A program made the position numbers and the translations under genes. From contig DATNEY010000056.1 of assembly GCA_035606665.1 (NCBI GenBank), positions 110,734-174,733 on the forward strand: 64,000 nt of DNA. The letters are read 5' to 3'. Origin of the DNA: DASUGC01 sp035606665. Lineage in GTDB: Bacteria; Acidobacteriota; Vicinamibacteria; Vicinamibacterales; SCN-69-37. Under the pieces are notes generated by a model, which saw nothing but the letters and a program-made list of their open reading frames with translations, did not search any database and had not been told where the DNA came from. Below, one piece after another: positions 43,166 through 52,356 of this stretch. How positions within the stretch are numbered: the first letter of the stretch is position 1; each line of letters begins with the position of its first letter.

Positions 43166-43939
43166 CTAGTACATCAACGCTATCAGTAACTTCGTGAGCA
43201 GGAAGTCCACGGCCAGCACACCCACCGACGCGCCCACCACCGCGCGCGTCGTCGCACGGCCCACCCCCTGCGTCCCGCCGGTCGTGGCCAGGCCCACCTG
43301 ACAACCGATCGTCACGAGCACGAACCCGAACGCAACGGGCTTGATCAACCCCATCCACAGGTCGTCCATGAACAGGCCCTGCACGACGTTGTTCCAGTAC
43401 ACGCTGCCGGCCACGCGCAGCTGCATGCTGGAAATGATCCAGCCTCCCACGATGCCGCACGCGTCCGAGATGACCGTCAGCACGGGCATCATCAACGTGC
43501 CGGCAACGACTCGAGGAATGACCAGCTTGCGGACGGGGTCGGCGCCGAGCGCGCGCAGGGCGGAGATCTGATCGGTGACCACCATCGACCCGAGCTCGGC
43601 CGCGATGCCCGACCCCACGCGGCCGGTCACCATGAGGGCCGTCAGCACGGGGCCCAGTTCCTTCACCATCGACGCGCCCACGAGGCGGCCGACGATGTCG
43701 CGGCCGCCGAACTGATCGAGGGTCATCCCGGACTGGAGCGCCAGAACCATTCCGGTGAACGTGCCTGTGAGGATCACGACCGTCAGCGATCCGATTCCGA
43801 TCGCGTCGAGCTGCACGACGATCTCTCGCGCGTACAGCGGACGGGTCACGAGTCCGCGTGCGACCTGGCCGATGAGCCGCAGGTAGGCCTGGACTTCCAG
43901 GATTGGGCGCTTGAGGAACTCCAACGTCTCCGCAGCCAT
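43166..43939 (-). CDS. mlaE: MlaE-type ABC transporter permease
   Basis: A 257-residue permease with the family's long first amphipathic helix and five membrane helices. Marks are GTFTGMVLALQSGMTLDQFG, LVGASMVKELGPVLTALMVT, GRVGSGIAAELGSMVVTDQI and CQVGLATTGGTQGVGRATT. It starts 2 bp after the uvrB stop, so the lipid transporter is probably co-transcribed with uvrB. Confidence 0.95.
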   Translation of the reverse strand: MAAETLEFLKRPILEVQAYLRLIGQVARGLVTRPLYAREIVVQLDAIGIGSLTVVILTGTFTGMVLALQSGMTLDQFGGRDIVGRLVGASMVKELGPVLTALMVTGRVGSGIAAELGSMVVTDQISALRALGADPVRKLVIPRVVAGTLMMPVLTVISDACGIVGGWIISSMQLRVAGSVYWNNVVQGLFMDDLWMGLIKPVAFGFVLVTIGCQVGLATTGGTQGVGRATTRAVVGASVGVLAVDFLLTKLLIALMY

Positions 43940-43941
43940 GG

Positions 43942-45963
43942 CTAACGGAGATCCGGCGCTCCACCCGGACTTCGGAGTTTCTTCAGCCGATCGCGCAACT
44001 GGGCCGCGCGCTCGAACTCGAGGTTGCCCGCGGCCGCGCGCATCTCCTTGTCCAGCGCCGTCATATGGGCGTCGAGCTCGGCCTGCGTCTTGAATCGATC
44101 GCGCTCGTCCGGCAACTTCGGAATCGTGACGTAGTCGCGCTCGTACACGCTCGTCAGCACATCGTCGATGTTCTTCACGATCGACGCCGGCGTGATGCCA
44201 TGTTCCTGGTTGTACGCTTCCTGGACGCGCCGGCGGCGATCCGTCTCCGCAATCGCGGACTTCATGGAGTCGGTGTGGACGTCGGCGTAGAGAATCGCGC
44301 GGCCGTTTACATGGCGGGCCGCTCGCCCGATCGTCTGGATCAGCGCGCCCGCCGATCGCAGGAAGCCCTCCTTGTCGGCGTCGAGAATCGCGACCAGCGA
44401 TACCTCGGGCAGGTCGAGGCCCTCGCGAAGCAGATTGATTCCGACCAGCACATCAAACACACCGAGCCGGAGATCCCGCAGGATCTCGACGCGCTCGAGG
44501 GTGTCGATGTCCGAGTGCAGGTACCGCACCTTGACGCCGAGCTCCTGGTAGTACGTCGTGAGGTCCTCGGCCATGCGCTTCGTGAGCGTCGTGACCAGCA
44601 CGCGCTCCCTGCGCTCAACGGTGGACCTGATCTCCCCGAGCAGGTCGTCGATCTGGCCCGTGACCGGCCGCACGTCGATCGTCGGATCGACCAGTCCCGT
44701 GGGCCGGATGATTTGCTCGACGATGACGCCCCCCGACTGGCGAAGCTCATAGGGACCGGGCGTCGCGCTCACGAAGACCACCTGGCGCACGCGGGCATCC
44801 CACTCCTCGAAATTGAGCGGCCGGTTGTCGAGCGCCGACGGCAGCCGGAAGCCGTGCTCGACCAGCACTTCCTTGCGCGAGCGGTCGCCGTGGTACATGC
44901 CGCGCACCTGCGGCACGGTCTGATGACTCTCGTCGACGATGATCACGGCGTCTTCCGGGAGGTAGTCGAGGAGCGTCGGCGGCGGCTCGCCCGGCAGCCG
45001 GCCCGAGAGGTGCCGCGAGTAGTTCTCGATCCCGTGGCAGTAGCCGATTTCCTTGATCATCTCGAGATCGAACATCGTGCGCTGGTGCAGCCGCTGGCTT
45101 TCGAGCACGCGACCGGCGCGCTCGAAGTCACCGAGTCGCTCCTGCAACTCCGCCTTGATGGAGTCGATCGCCTTGATCGTCCGCGCCCGCGGTGCGACGA
45201 AATGCGACTTCGGGTAGACGGCGATGCGATCGTGGCGCCTGACCTCCCTGCCCGTCAGCGGATCGAATGAGAGCAGCTCGTCGATCTCGTCCCCGAAGAG
45301 ACTGATGCGGAGGCCCGCGTCGTCGTACGAGGGATAGATCTCGATGATGTCGCCGCGCGCGCGGAACGTTCCGCGTGCGAACTCGTGGTCGTTGCGCTCG
45401 TACTGGATTTCGACGAAGCGCCGCAGGATCTCGTCGCGGGAGACCGTCTGCCCGCGTTCGAGCGGCACGAGCAGTCCGTAATACGCCTCGGGCGAGCCCA
45501 GGCCGTAGATGCAGGATACGCTCGCGACGATGATGACATCGCGCCGCTCGAACAGCGAGCGGGTCGCCGACAGCCTGAGGCGATCGATCTCTTCGTTGAC
45601 GATCGCTTCCTTCTCAATGTACGTGCCGCTGGCCGGCATGAAGGCTTCCGGCTGGTAGTAGTCGTAGTAGCTGACGAAGAACTCGACGGCGTTCTGCGGA
45701 AAGAACCGGCGGAACTCCTGGTAGAGCTGGGCCGCGAGGGTCTTGTTGTGCACCATCACCAGCGCCGGCCGGTTCACGGTGGCCAGCACCTGCGCCATCG
45801 TGAAGGTCTTGCCTGAGCCCGTGACACCAAGCAGCACCTGGCTGCGATCGCCACGGCGCAGACCCTCCGTGAGTTGGGCGATGGCGTGAGGCTGATCGCC
45901 TCGCAGCTCGAAATCCGATTCGAGCGCAAAGCGTTCGCCGCTGGTCGGCGCACTGTAAGCCAT
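43942..45963 (-). CDS. uvrB: Excinuclease ABC subunit B
   Basis: A 673-residue DNA-damage verification helicase of nucleotide excision repair. Walker A is GVTGSGKTFTMAQVLATV, the beta-hairpin is YDYYQPEAFMPASGTYIEKE, the DEAD-like box is IIVDESHQTVPQ, and motif VI is LIQTIGRAARHVNGRAILYA. The C-terminal UvrC-binding motif is EFERAAQLRDRLKKL. Length is normal. It has no neighbouring repair gene; it heads the mla run. Confidence 0.98.
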   Translation of the reverse strand: MAYSAPTSGERFALESDFELRGDQPHAIAQLTEGLRRGDRSQVLLGVTGSGKTFTMAQVLATVNRPALVMVHNKTLAAQLYQEFRRFFPQNAVEFFVSYYDYYQPEAFMPASGTYIEKEAIVNEEIDRLRLSATRSLFERRDVIIVASVSCIYGLGSPEAYYGLLVPLERGQTVSRDEILRRFVEIQYERNDHEFARGTFRARGDIIEIYPSYDDAGLRISLFGDEIDELLSFDPLTGREVRRHDRIAVYPKSHFVAPRARTIKAIDSIKAELQERLGDFERAGRVLESQRLHQRTMFDLEMIKEIGYCHGIENYSRHLSGRLPGEPPPTLLDYLPEDAVIIVDESHQTVPQVRGMYHGDRSRKEVLVEHGFRLPSALDNRPLNFEEWDARVRQVVFVSATPGPYELRQSGGVIVEQIIRPTGLVDPTIDVRPVTGQIDDLLGEIRSTVERRERVLVTTLTKRMAEDLTTYYQELGVKVRYLHSDIDTLERVEILRDLRLGVFDVLVGINLLREGLDLPEVSLVAILDADKEGFLRSAGALIQTIGRAARHVNGRAILYADVHTDSMKSAIAETDRRRRVQEAYNQEHGITPASIVKNIDDVLTSVYERDYVTIPKLPDERDRFKTQAELDAHMTALDKEMRAAAGNLEFERAAQLRDRLKKLRSPGGAPDLR

Positions 45964-45990
45964 GCCAACCTCCGATGCTACTACGAGCGG

Positions 45991-46905
45991 CTAGCGGCTG
46001 GTGGCGATGTAGCCCGGGCGGGTGCGAACCTTCGCGGCCTTGTGCTCGGCCGCGATGAGTCTGACTTCTATCTTCCGGTATTTGCCGTCCGCTTTTGTGT
46101 TCGTGGAGACGTACCCGAGCGTGTAGCGCGAGCCGAGCTCGTCGAGGATCCGGGCGTAGGCCTTCGTGAGATCGCGCAGCGTCGCGGGAAAGAAGGCATC
46201 GCCGCCCGTTTCGCGGGCCAGGCTCGTCAGGCGCATCTGCCCCGCCGCCCGCTCGGTGCCGCTCGCACTCTCGAGATAGCCGAGCGCATACAGCATGACG
46301 TTATCGGCGCGCAGGAGCGCCAGGAGATCGGAGTACGTGATGCGGCTCACGCTGTCGAAACCGTCCGTGTACAGGAGCAGCACGTGCTGTCCACCCCGCG
46401 AGGCGGTGCTGCGGACGTAGGCGGCGATTGCGTCGTAGAGCGCGGTCATGCCATCGGCCTTCGGCGACCGTATGCGCTCGAAAAGGTGCTCGTAGCTGGC
46501 TGGTTCGAAACGGCCCAGCCGAATCTTCGAATCGAAATCGACGAACGTCACGTCGGCCGCCTCCTCGAGCGCCGTCACGAACTGGACGGCGCCGTTGGCC
46601 GCATCGCGGATGTCCTTCTCCATGCTGCCGCTTGCATCGAGCATCAGGCCGAGATGCAGCGGCACCGCCTCGCCGGGCGCGCCCTCGGCGAATGCCGAGA
46701 TGGTCTGGCGGACGCCGTCCTCACGGATCTCGAACGACTCGGCGGTGAGTCCGCGGACGAGCAGACCGTCGCGGCCACTGACGGTGACCGGCACCCGCAC
46801 GAGCTCCACGCCGGATCGGAACTGCTGCGCCGACAATGCGACGCCAACGCAGGCTGTGACGGCGATTGCAAGCGCGGCCGCGGGCGCTGGACGCATGGAC
46901 GTCAT
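45991..46905 (-). CDS. VWFA-related Acidobacterial-type secreted protein
   Basis: A 304-residue protein with a signal peptide (ALAIAVTACVGVALSAQQ). A short N-terminal beta domain (VELVRVPVTVSGRDGLLVRG, LTAESFEIREDG) precedes a von Willebrand A domain with the MIDAS motif LMLDASGSM, the TALYDAI threonine and LLYTDGFD. This arrangement is the VWFA-related domain (TIGR03436 type) expanded in Acidobacteria and supports the taxonomic guess. It likely mediates extracytoplasmic protein binding. Confidence 0.88.
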   Translation of the reverse strand: MTSMRPAPAAALAIAVTACVGVALSAQQFRSGVELVRVPVTVSGRDGLLVRGLTAESFEIREDGVRQTISAFAEGAPGEAVPLHLGLMLDASGSMEKDIRDAANGAVQFVTALEEAADVTFVDFDSKIRLGRFEPASYEHLFERIRSPKADGMTALYDAIAAYVRSTASRGGQHVLLLYTDGFDSVSRITYSDLLALLRADNVMLYALGYLESASGTERAAGQMRLTSLARETGGDAFFPATLRDLTKAYARILDELGSRYTLGYVSTNTKADGKYRKIEVRLIAAEHKAAKVRTRPGYIATSR

Positions 46906-46950
46906 GCTGTGACGTAATCGTAAGCCGGTTGGGTTGCCCGGCGCTGCTCG

Positions 46951-46956
46951 TATAAT
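46951..46956 (+). promoter_or_regulatory. Consensus TATAAT -10 just before the DHH gene; probable leaderless promoter
   Basis: TATAAT ends 8 nt before GTG 46965. The expected transcription start is within 1-2 nt of the start codon, leaving no room for a ribosome-binding site. TTGGGT at 46929, 16 bp upstream, is a weak -35. Confidence 0.6.
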
Positions 46957-46964
46957 GTCCCGTT

Positions 46965-48407
46965 GTGCGTGCGCTGGCCGTCTGTCAGGACGAGCTGCTC
47001 ATCAGGACGCTGCATCGCGTACTGGCTGGACCTTTCGACATCGAGTTCCTTGTCGAGAGCCGGCCTCTGGCCCGGAGACTCGTCGATGACGGGGTGTCCG
47101 CAACCGTCGCGGACACCAAGCGGATGGATACCTGGGTCCGCGCCGACCTCACTCCCGGCACCTGCGTCATCCTCGAAGACACCGGCAAGCGGAGCCTGAA
47201 GCGCGTCGTCACAGCCGTTCGCGACGCCGGCGGAAGCCTGCTCTACATCCTGCACGTCGACGGCGTGACGAACAAGCGCGGCCAGGACGAACTGCGGGCC
47301 GTGATGCCCGAGGTCACGCATCTGGACCTCGGAGAGCTCATCGCGCCGACCCTCACGACGGAGTTGGGCCGATCGCTCACGCGGGCGCGGGTGCAGCAGT
47401 ACCAGCGGTACTTCGCCGACGCCGACCGGGTCCTCATTCTGCTGCACAACGAGCCGGATCCCGACGCGCTGGCCGCCGGGCTGGCGTTGCGTAACCTTCT
47501 GCGGCGCACGCGCACGACGGCGATCATCGGCGCGGTGCAGGGCGTCACGCGGCCGGAGAATCTCCGGATGGCCGACCTCCTCGACATCCAGGTCGAGATT
47601 GTGAAGCCCGAGGAATTCTCGACGTTCGAGCGCATCGCGACGGTGGACGTCCAACCCCATTACTTCGGCGATCTGCTGTCCCGCGTGGATCTGGTCGTGG
47701 ATCACCATCCGGAACAGCCCGGGTATGCGGCGGTGTTCAAGGATATCCGCGCGAATTACGGATCGACCTGCACGATCCTCACCGAACACCTCCGCGCCGT
47801 CGACGTCAACATTTCGGAACGCACCGCCACCGCGATGCTCTATGCGATCAAGTCGGACACGCTGTTCTTCGCGCGCCAGACCAATCGCGTCGACCTCGAG
47901 GCCTTCACGTTCCTGTATCCGCTGGCGGACCCGGCGCTGATTCGGAAGATGGAGGGCGCGGACATCACGCTGGAACGGCTCGAGCACGTCACGCGCGCGC
48001 TGGCCGCCAAGTGGGTGCGCAGCCAGGTGTTCTCGGCGTTCCTTGGAGAGACCAGCCGCGAGGACTTCATCCCCTACACGGCGGATTTCCTGCTGCAGCT
48101 CGAGGACGTCAAGTGGACGATGGTCTCGGGTATCGTCGGCGGCCAGCTGATCATCAGCGTGCGCAACCTCGGCTATTCCAGGAACGCCGGCGAATTCGTG
48201 AAGTCCAACTTCGGCAACATCGGCAGCGCGGGCGGCCACCGCGCGATGGCGAAGGCGGTCGTGCCGATCGACAAGTTCCGCGGCAAGTTCGGCGACCTGT
48301 CAGGGATCGGCATTGCCAACCTCATCGGCGAGCTCGCCGAGCAGTTCATCAACGACCCGGCGACCGCGGCATCCGCCAAACCGAAGCCTCTGAAGACTGA
48401 GGCATAA
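46965..48407 (+). CDS. DHH-family phosphoesterase with N-terminal Rossmann-like domain
   Basis: A 480-residue protein from GTG 46965. Residues 1-130 resemble a nucleotide-binding or TrkA-N-like Rossmann domain (GVSATVADTKRMDTWVRADL, VILEDTGKRSLKRVVTAVR). The DHH domain carries LLHNEPDPDALAAGLAL, ATVDVQPHYFGD, LVVDHHPEQPG and the substrate loop YGSTCTILTE. The C-terminal DHHA1 domain has FGNIGSAGGHRAMAKAVVPI. Related proteins (NrnA, GdpP, RecJ families) cleave nanoRNAs or cyclic dinucleotides; which applies here is not determined. Confidence 0.88.
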   Translation: MRALAVCQDELLIRTLHRVLAGPFDIEFLVESRPLARRLVDDGVSATVADTKRMDTWVRADLTPGTCVILEDTGKRSLKRVVTAVRDAGGSLLYILHVDGVTNKRGQDELRAVMPEVTHLDLGELIAPTLTTELGRSLTRARVQQYQRYFADADRVLILLHNEPDPDALAAGLALRNLLRRTRTTAIIGAVQGVTRPENLRMADLLDIQVEIVKPEEFSTFERIATVDVQPHYFGDLLSRVDLVVDHHPEQPGYAAVFKDIRANYGSTCTILTEHLRAVDVNISERTATAMLYAIKSDTLFFARQTNRVDLEAFTFLYPLADPALIRKMEGADITLERLEHVTRALAAKWVRSQVFSAFLGETSREDFIPYTADFLLQLEDVKWTMVSGIVGGQLIISVRNLGYSRNAGEFVKSNFGNIGSAGGHRAMAKAVVPIDKFRGKFGDLSGIGIANLIGELAEQFINDPATAASAKPKPLKTEA

Positions 48408-48409
48408 CC

Positions 48410-48462
48410 GGCGGCCCTGAAGGGCCGCCCTACGACCCGTAGGCCGGGGCTTTAGCCCCGGC
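48410..48462. terminator. Two tandem G/C hairpins between convergent genes
   Basis: Hairpin 1 is GGCGGCCC-TGAA-GGGCCGCC (48410-48429). Hairpin 2 is GCCGGGGC-TTTA-GCCCCGGC (48443-48462), preceded by TAG. They fill the whole gap between convergent stops and probably act as a bidirectional terminator. They belong to the same repeat family as 19338-19357 and 59367-59386. Confidence 0.7.
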
Positions 48463-49634
48463 TAACTGCGCAGCGCCTGATCTAAGTCTGCGATCAGATC
48501 GTCCACGTGCTCGAGTCCCACCGAGAGGCGGAGCATCCCGCGCGTGACGCCGGCGGCGGCAAGCTGCTCATCCGAGAATCCGTACTGTGACGTGAGCACC
48601 GGCAGGCTGCACAGGCTCTCGGGGCCGCCGAGGCTTGCCGCCCGCCTGACGATCTGAAGCCGATCGAACACCCGACTGGCGGCGGCGTAGCTGCCGACAT
48701 CGAAGCACACCATTCCACCGAAGCCACGCATCTGCTTTCGCGCGATCTCGTGGTCGGGGTGCGACGCCAGGCCTGGATAGAAGACGCGAACCACACGAGC
48801 ATCTCGTTCGAGCCAGCGCGCGATGGCCGCGGCGCTTTCGTTCTGACGGGTGACACGCAACTCGAGCGTCTTCAGTCCCCGGCCAAGCGCGTACGCAGAC
48901 GCCGGCTCGAGCACGCCGCCGAACAGCTTGCGCGCCGGCTGCAGTCGATCGATCAGGTCCGCCCTGCCGATCAGGGCGCCGGCGGTCACATCGCTGTGGC
49001 CGTTCAAGTACTTGGTCGCGGAGTGCATGACCAGGTCGATACCGAATTCCAGGGGCCGCTGGTTCACCGGGCTGGCAAATGTGTTGTCGATGATCGAAAC
49101 CACGCCGGCCCTGCGGCAGGCGGCAGCGACTCCGGCGATGTCCACGCATCGCAACGTCGGATTAATCGGCGACTCGAACCACAGCACGCGTGTCGTCGGG
49201 CCCATGAGCGACTCGGGCCGCGCGAGATCCTCGAGTGACGCGAACCTGGCGCCAACACCAAAGTGTGCGAGGTACTTCGTCATCACCTGCAGCGTGCCAC
49301 CGTAGATGGCCGCGCTGCACACCACTTCCACACCGGTCTCGAGCAGCCCGAACAGGGCCGTCGCCGCGGCGGCCATCCCGGACGATGTGATCAACGCGGC
49401 GTCGGCGCCTTCGAGGGCCGCCAGCTTCTGCTCGGCCGCCTGCACCGTCGGATTCGCGTACCGCGAGTAGATGTATTTCTGGCTCGTGCCTGCCTGATAT
49501 GCCTCGAGCTCCGCGGCATTGTCGAAGAGAAACGTCGTGGTCGTGTAGACCGGCACGGTGAGCGGCGTCGCCTGCGGATGCGCGCCTTCGCCCAGATGAA
49601 TGACGTCTGTGGTCGGATGATGTTTTGCGCCCAT
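48462..49634 (-). CDS. Cys/Met-metabolism PLP-dependent enzyme (cystathionine gamma-synthase/lyase-like)
   Basis: A 390-residue fold-type I PLP enzyme. The PLP Lys is K208 (HSATKYLNGHSD). Other marks are YSRYANPTVQAAEQKLAALE, ITSSGMAAA, ESPINPTLRCVDI, IIDNTFASP and the terminal RLSVGLEHVDDLIADLDQAL. Cystathionine gamma-synthase, gamma-lyase and methionine gamma-lyase cannot be separated reliably from sequence. Confidence 0.92.
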   Translation of the reverse strand: MGAKHHPTTDVIHLGEGAHPQATPLTVPVYTTTTFLFDNAAELEAYQAGTSQKYIYSRYANPTVQAAEQKLAALEGADAALITSSGMAAAATALFGLLETGVEVVCSAAIYGGTLQVMTKYLAHFGVGARFASLEDLARPESLMGPTTRVLWFESPINPTLRCVDIAGVAAACRRAGVVSIIDNTFASPVNQRPLEFGIDLVMHSATKYLNGHSDVTAGALIGRADLIDRLQPARKLFGGVLEPASAYALGRGLKTLELRVTRQNESAAAIARWLERDARVVRVFYPGLASHPDHEIARKQMRGFGGMVCFDVGSYAAASRVFDRLQIVRRAASLGGPESLCSLPVLTSQYGFSDEQLAAAGVTRGMLRLSVGLEHVDDLIADLDQALRS

Positions 49635-49643
49635 GACTTGTAA

Positions 49644-49667
49644 GTTGCAGGTTGTTGGTTGCAGGTT
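49644..49667 (+). repeat. Direct 10-bp repeat GTTGCAGGTT
   Basis: Copies at 49644-49653 and 49658-49667 lie in the 35-bp gap upstream of the PLP-enzyme gene. No function is evident. Confidence 0.5.
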
Positions 49668-49669
49668 AT

Positions 49670-51070
49670 CTAGAGATTGTCCAGCCGTTCCCCGGCCGCG
49701 ACCGAGGGCTCGATGAACAACCGGTACGCATCGTCGTACCCCTGCTGCATCAGATCCTTGAGACCGTACTTTCGATCCGAGGCTTCGTCGTAGGTACCGC
49801 GAAAGTCGAACGGGCCAAGCGGATTGTGCACGGGTCGAATCGCGAACACGCCAGTGAATCGCGTGACGGCCGCCGCGCAGGCGTCGTCGAACGCGGACGT
49901 CTCCATCGACCGCACCTCGGCGCCCAGCCGTGCCCGAAGGCTCACGGCCCGCGCGCGTAACGTATGCGGCAAGCTGGGTTCGGGCGCCGGGCTCACCAGC
50001 ACCACCTGCTGGACGCCAATCGCCGCGACTTCCTCGAGCAGACGGACGGCGAGTTCGGGGCGATCGGTGATGTGGTGCAACTCACCCCGCCAGTACCCGT
50101 CCGGCGAGAACTGCATCGGCCACGTACCGTTGGCGATCGGCATTCTCAGCGCACCGATCAGGAAGTCGAGCGCCAGGTTCCTCTGGGGTCCTGAGAAGTC
50201 CACGATCTCCGCTTCTCGTGGACCGCCGGCCGGCCGGCGCGCTTCGAAACGGCCACGGGCCTGCGGCGCGAGCACGGCGCCGACGAGATCGCGGCGGCTG
50301 TCCGTGTCGTGAACAGCAACAAGCACTTCGCGAAACCCCGGCTGCCCGAGGTTATCCGTCAGGACCTCAACGTACCGTCTTCCGACATCGTCGGCGCTCG
50401 GCACTGGGGTCGCTGAGGCGCCGCGGACCAGCGTCCAGAGCGCGTGCGACAAGGAGTGCGCCGGTTCGTCGGCGCCGAGGGGCGCGCCGATGAGCCGCCA
50501 CCAGAATCCACCGAGCGACCGGCGCCGGCTCCGCTCTTCTCTGGCCGCACGGAAAGCCGCCGCGAACATTACGCCGGCGATGACCAGGAGCGCCAGGAGC
50601 ACCGCGCGCGGCACGATGGTCGGCAGAACGGGTGGATCGAACAGGAAACCGATCATCCGTTGGTACAGAGCGACGACCCACTCCGACGCGGCTGGAAGAT
50701 TCGCCAGTGCGAGCAGCATGCCCGCGGCGTACGTCGCCGCCGCGGCCACGAGCACAATGAGCGGAGATGCGAGCAGGAGGACCGTCGCGAGGAGCCCGAT
50801 GAAGAACACGCGCAGGGCCGGCCTCCAGCGGTACGCGCGTTCGAGCGAGGGTGACATCCACGGGCCCTCGGCGTCCCAGAGCCGCGCGCTCCCATCGATG
50901 GCGGCGGCTAGCGCATTGCCCGCGCCCGGACCGTGGCCGGCAACGACATCGACCTTGACGCCGGCTTCCGCCAGCGCCCGAAGGACACCGGCGTGGTACG
51001 CGCCTGCACTGCCGGCGCCGCAAAGCACCAGGGCCGTGCGGACCTGCGGCGAGTACGAAGCGTTAGGCAA
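49670..51070 (-). CDS. Patatin-like membrane protein, catalytic Ser apparently lost
   Basis: A 466-residue protein from TTG 51070, 2 bp after the greA stop. The N-terminus matches a patatin oxyanion loop (LVLCGAGSAGAYHAGVLRAL), but the nucleophile elbow, normally GxSxG, reads GHGPGAG, with Gly in place of Ser. Two pairs of membrane helices are inserted (FFIGLLATVLLLASPLIVLV and PRAVLLALLVIAGVMFAAAF). The C-terminal half returns to a patatin-like layout (YWRGELHHITDRPELAVRLL). It may be a non-enzymatic lipid-binding relative; function unknown. Confidence 0.65.
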   Translation of the reverse strand: MPNASYSPQVRTALVLCGAGSAGAYHAGVLRALAEAGVKVDVVAGHGPGAGNALAAAIDGSARLWDAEGPWMSPSLERAYRWRPALRVFFIGLLATVLLLASPLIVLVAAAATYAAGMLLALANLPAASEWVVALYQRMIGFLFDPPVLPTIVPRAVLLALLVIAGVMFAAAFRAAREERSRRRSLGGFWWRLIGAPLGADEPAHSLSHALWTLVRGASATPVPSADDVGRRYVEVLTDNLGQPGFREVLVAVHDTDSRRDLVGAVLAPQARGRFEARRPAGGPREAEIVDFSGPQRNLALDFLIGALRMPIANGTWPMQFSPDGYWRGELHHITDRPELAVRLLEEVAAIGVQQVVLVSPAPEPSLPHTLRARAVSLRARLGAEVRSMETSAFDDACAAAVTRFTGVFAIRPVHNPLGPFDFRGTYDEASDRKYGLKDLMQQGYDDAYRLFIEPSVAAGERLDNL

Positions 51071-51072
51071 GG

Positions 51073-51540
51073 CTATTCTTCTTCGTCGTGGATGGTGGTG
51101 AGCTCGATGATTTCGAAGGTGCGCACGCCGGCGGGCGTCGGCGCGTCGACCTCGTCGCCCTCCTCTTTCCCGACAAATGCGCGGCCGATGGGAGACGCTA
51201 CCGAGATCAATCCCTTGTCCGGATCGGAATCCTCCGGCATCACGAGCTCGTAGGTGAAGGTCTTGCCGCCCTCGCGAATCTTCAGCTTCGATCCGAAGCC
51301 CGCACGGTCGTGAGGTATGCGATCGAGATTCATCAGGTGAATTTCTGACACCCGCTTCTTCAGCATCGACACGCGCGCTTCGACGAATCGCTGCCGCTCT
51401 TTCGCCGCGTGATACTCCGCGTTCTCGCGCAGGTCGCCGAGCTCGCGGGCGCGCTGGATTTCCCTGGGCAGATCCTGGGTGAGCTCCTTCTCCAGCGCGG
51501 CGATTTCCACTTCGAAGCGCTTGATCAATGCGGCTTTCAT
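51073..51540 (-). CDS. greA: Transcription elongation factor GreA
   Basis: A 155-residue factor that rescues backtracked RNA polymerase. The N-terminal coiled coil has LPREIQRARELGDLRENAEY with the tip acidic residues, followed by HAAKERQRFVEARVSMLKKR. The C-terminal FKBP-like domain has ISVASPIGRAFVGKEEGDEV. ATG 51540 is used; ATG 51561 (MLASDPVM) is also possible but would overlap the TAGAAT of the divergent gene. Confidence 0.95.
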   Translation of the reverse strand: MKAALIKRFEVEIAALEKELTQDLPREIQRARELGDLRENAEYHAAKERQRFVEARVSMLKKRVSEIHLMNLDRIPHDRAGFGSKLKIREGGKTFTYELVMPEDSDPDKGLISVASPIGRAFVGKEEGDEVDAPTPAGVRTFEIIELTTIHDEEE

Positions 51541-51560
51541 GACAGGGTCTGAGGCTAACA

Positions 51561-51566
51561 TAGAAT
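51561..51566 (+). promoter_or_regulatory. -10-like TAGAAT before the rRNA methyltransferase; possible leaderless start
   Basis: TAGAAT ends 4 nt before GTG 51571 and 10 nt before an in-frame GTG 51577. The short distance leaves no ribosome-binding site. It lies in the roughly 30-bp gap divergent to greA. Confidence 0.45.
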
Positions 51567-51570
51567 CAGC

Positions 51571-52356
51571 GTGGCCGTGCCCGACTTCCCGCGCATCACC
51601 AGCCGCCAGCACGAGATCGTCAAGCGTTTCAGGCTCGCCGCGCGGCGGCGGATCGACGATGTCGTCCTGCTCGATGGAGATCATCTGCTCACCGACGCGA
51701 TGGACGCGGGCGTTGCCATCGATGTCGTCGCCGCATCGGCGGCGCAGCGATCGACCGCCGGCCGCGCGAAGGCCGCTGGTGCGACCGTGTACGAAGTCGC
51801 CGACGCCGTGCTCGATGCGATCAGTCCCGTCCGGACACCTTCGGGCATCGTCGCCCTCGCACGATGGACGCCGGCGTCGCTCGATCGCGCTTTCAACGTC
51901 GCCGACGCGCTGGTCGTCGGTCTCTGTGATGTTCAGGATCCCGGAAATGCCGGGAGCGCGATTCGATCCGCCGACGCGCTGGGCGCTACAGCCGTCCTCG
52001 CGCTCGATGGCACGGCACACCCCGCAGGCTGGAAGGCGCTCCGAGGCTCAATGGGCAGCACGTTCCGTCTGCCGGTCGCCGTGGGGAGTCTGGCGGACGC
52101 GATCGAGGCCGCAGGCGCGCGCAAGATACAGGTCATCGCAACGGTGGCAGGTGACGGCGTGCCGGCCGACCAGGCGGACCTCACAAGACCGACACTGCTG
52201 CTTCTTGGAAGCGAAGGTGGCGGTCTAGATCCAGCGGTGGTGAGGCGCGCGAATCACCGCGTCACGATCCCAATGCGGCCGGGCGTCAATTCCCTGAATG
52301 TCGCTGCGACTTCCGCCCTGCTGCTCTACGAGGCGCGCCGGCAGCGCTCAGCATGA
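51571..52356 (+). CDS. SpoU/TrmH-family rRNA 2'-O-methyltransferase
   Basis: A 261-residue SPOUT-class RNA methyltransferase. An N-terminal L30e-like substrate-binding domain (residues 5-100) precedes the knotted SAM domain with CDVQDPGNAGSAIRSADALG, LLLLGSEGGGLDP and IPMRPGVNSLNVAATSALLL. These are motifs 1-3 of the SpoU family, which includes RlmB and TsnR. The target nucleotide is not assignable. GTG start; its stop overlaps rarA by 4 nt. Confidence 0.9.
   Translation: MAVPDFPRITSRQHEIVKRFRLAARRRIDDVVLLDGDHLLTDAMDAGVAIDVVAASAAQRSTAGRAKAAGATVYEVADAVLDAISPVRTPSGIVALARWTPASLDRAFNVADALVVGLCDVQDPGNAGSAIRSADALGATAVLALDGTAHPAGWKALRGSMGSTFRLPVAVGSLADAIEAAGARKIQVIATVAGDGVPADQADLTRPTLLLLGSEGGGLDPAVVRRANHRVTIPMRPGVNSLNVAATSALLLYEARRQRSA

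Noticed and set aside
44065..45270. 401-residue open frame on the plus strand
   Set aside because: Antisense to uvrB.
46902..48239. 445-residue open frame on the minus strand
   Set aside because: Antisense to the DHH phosphoesterase; shadow composition.
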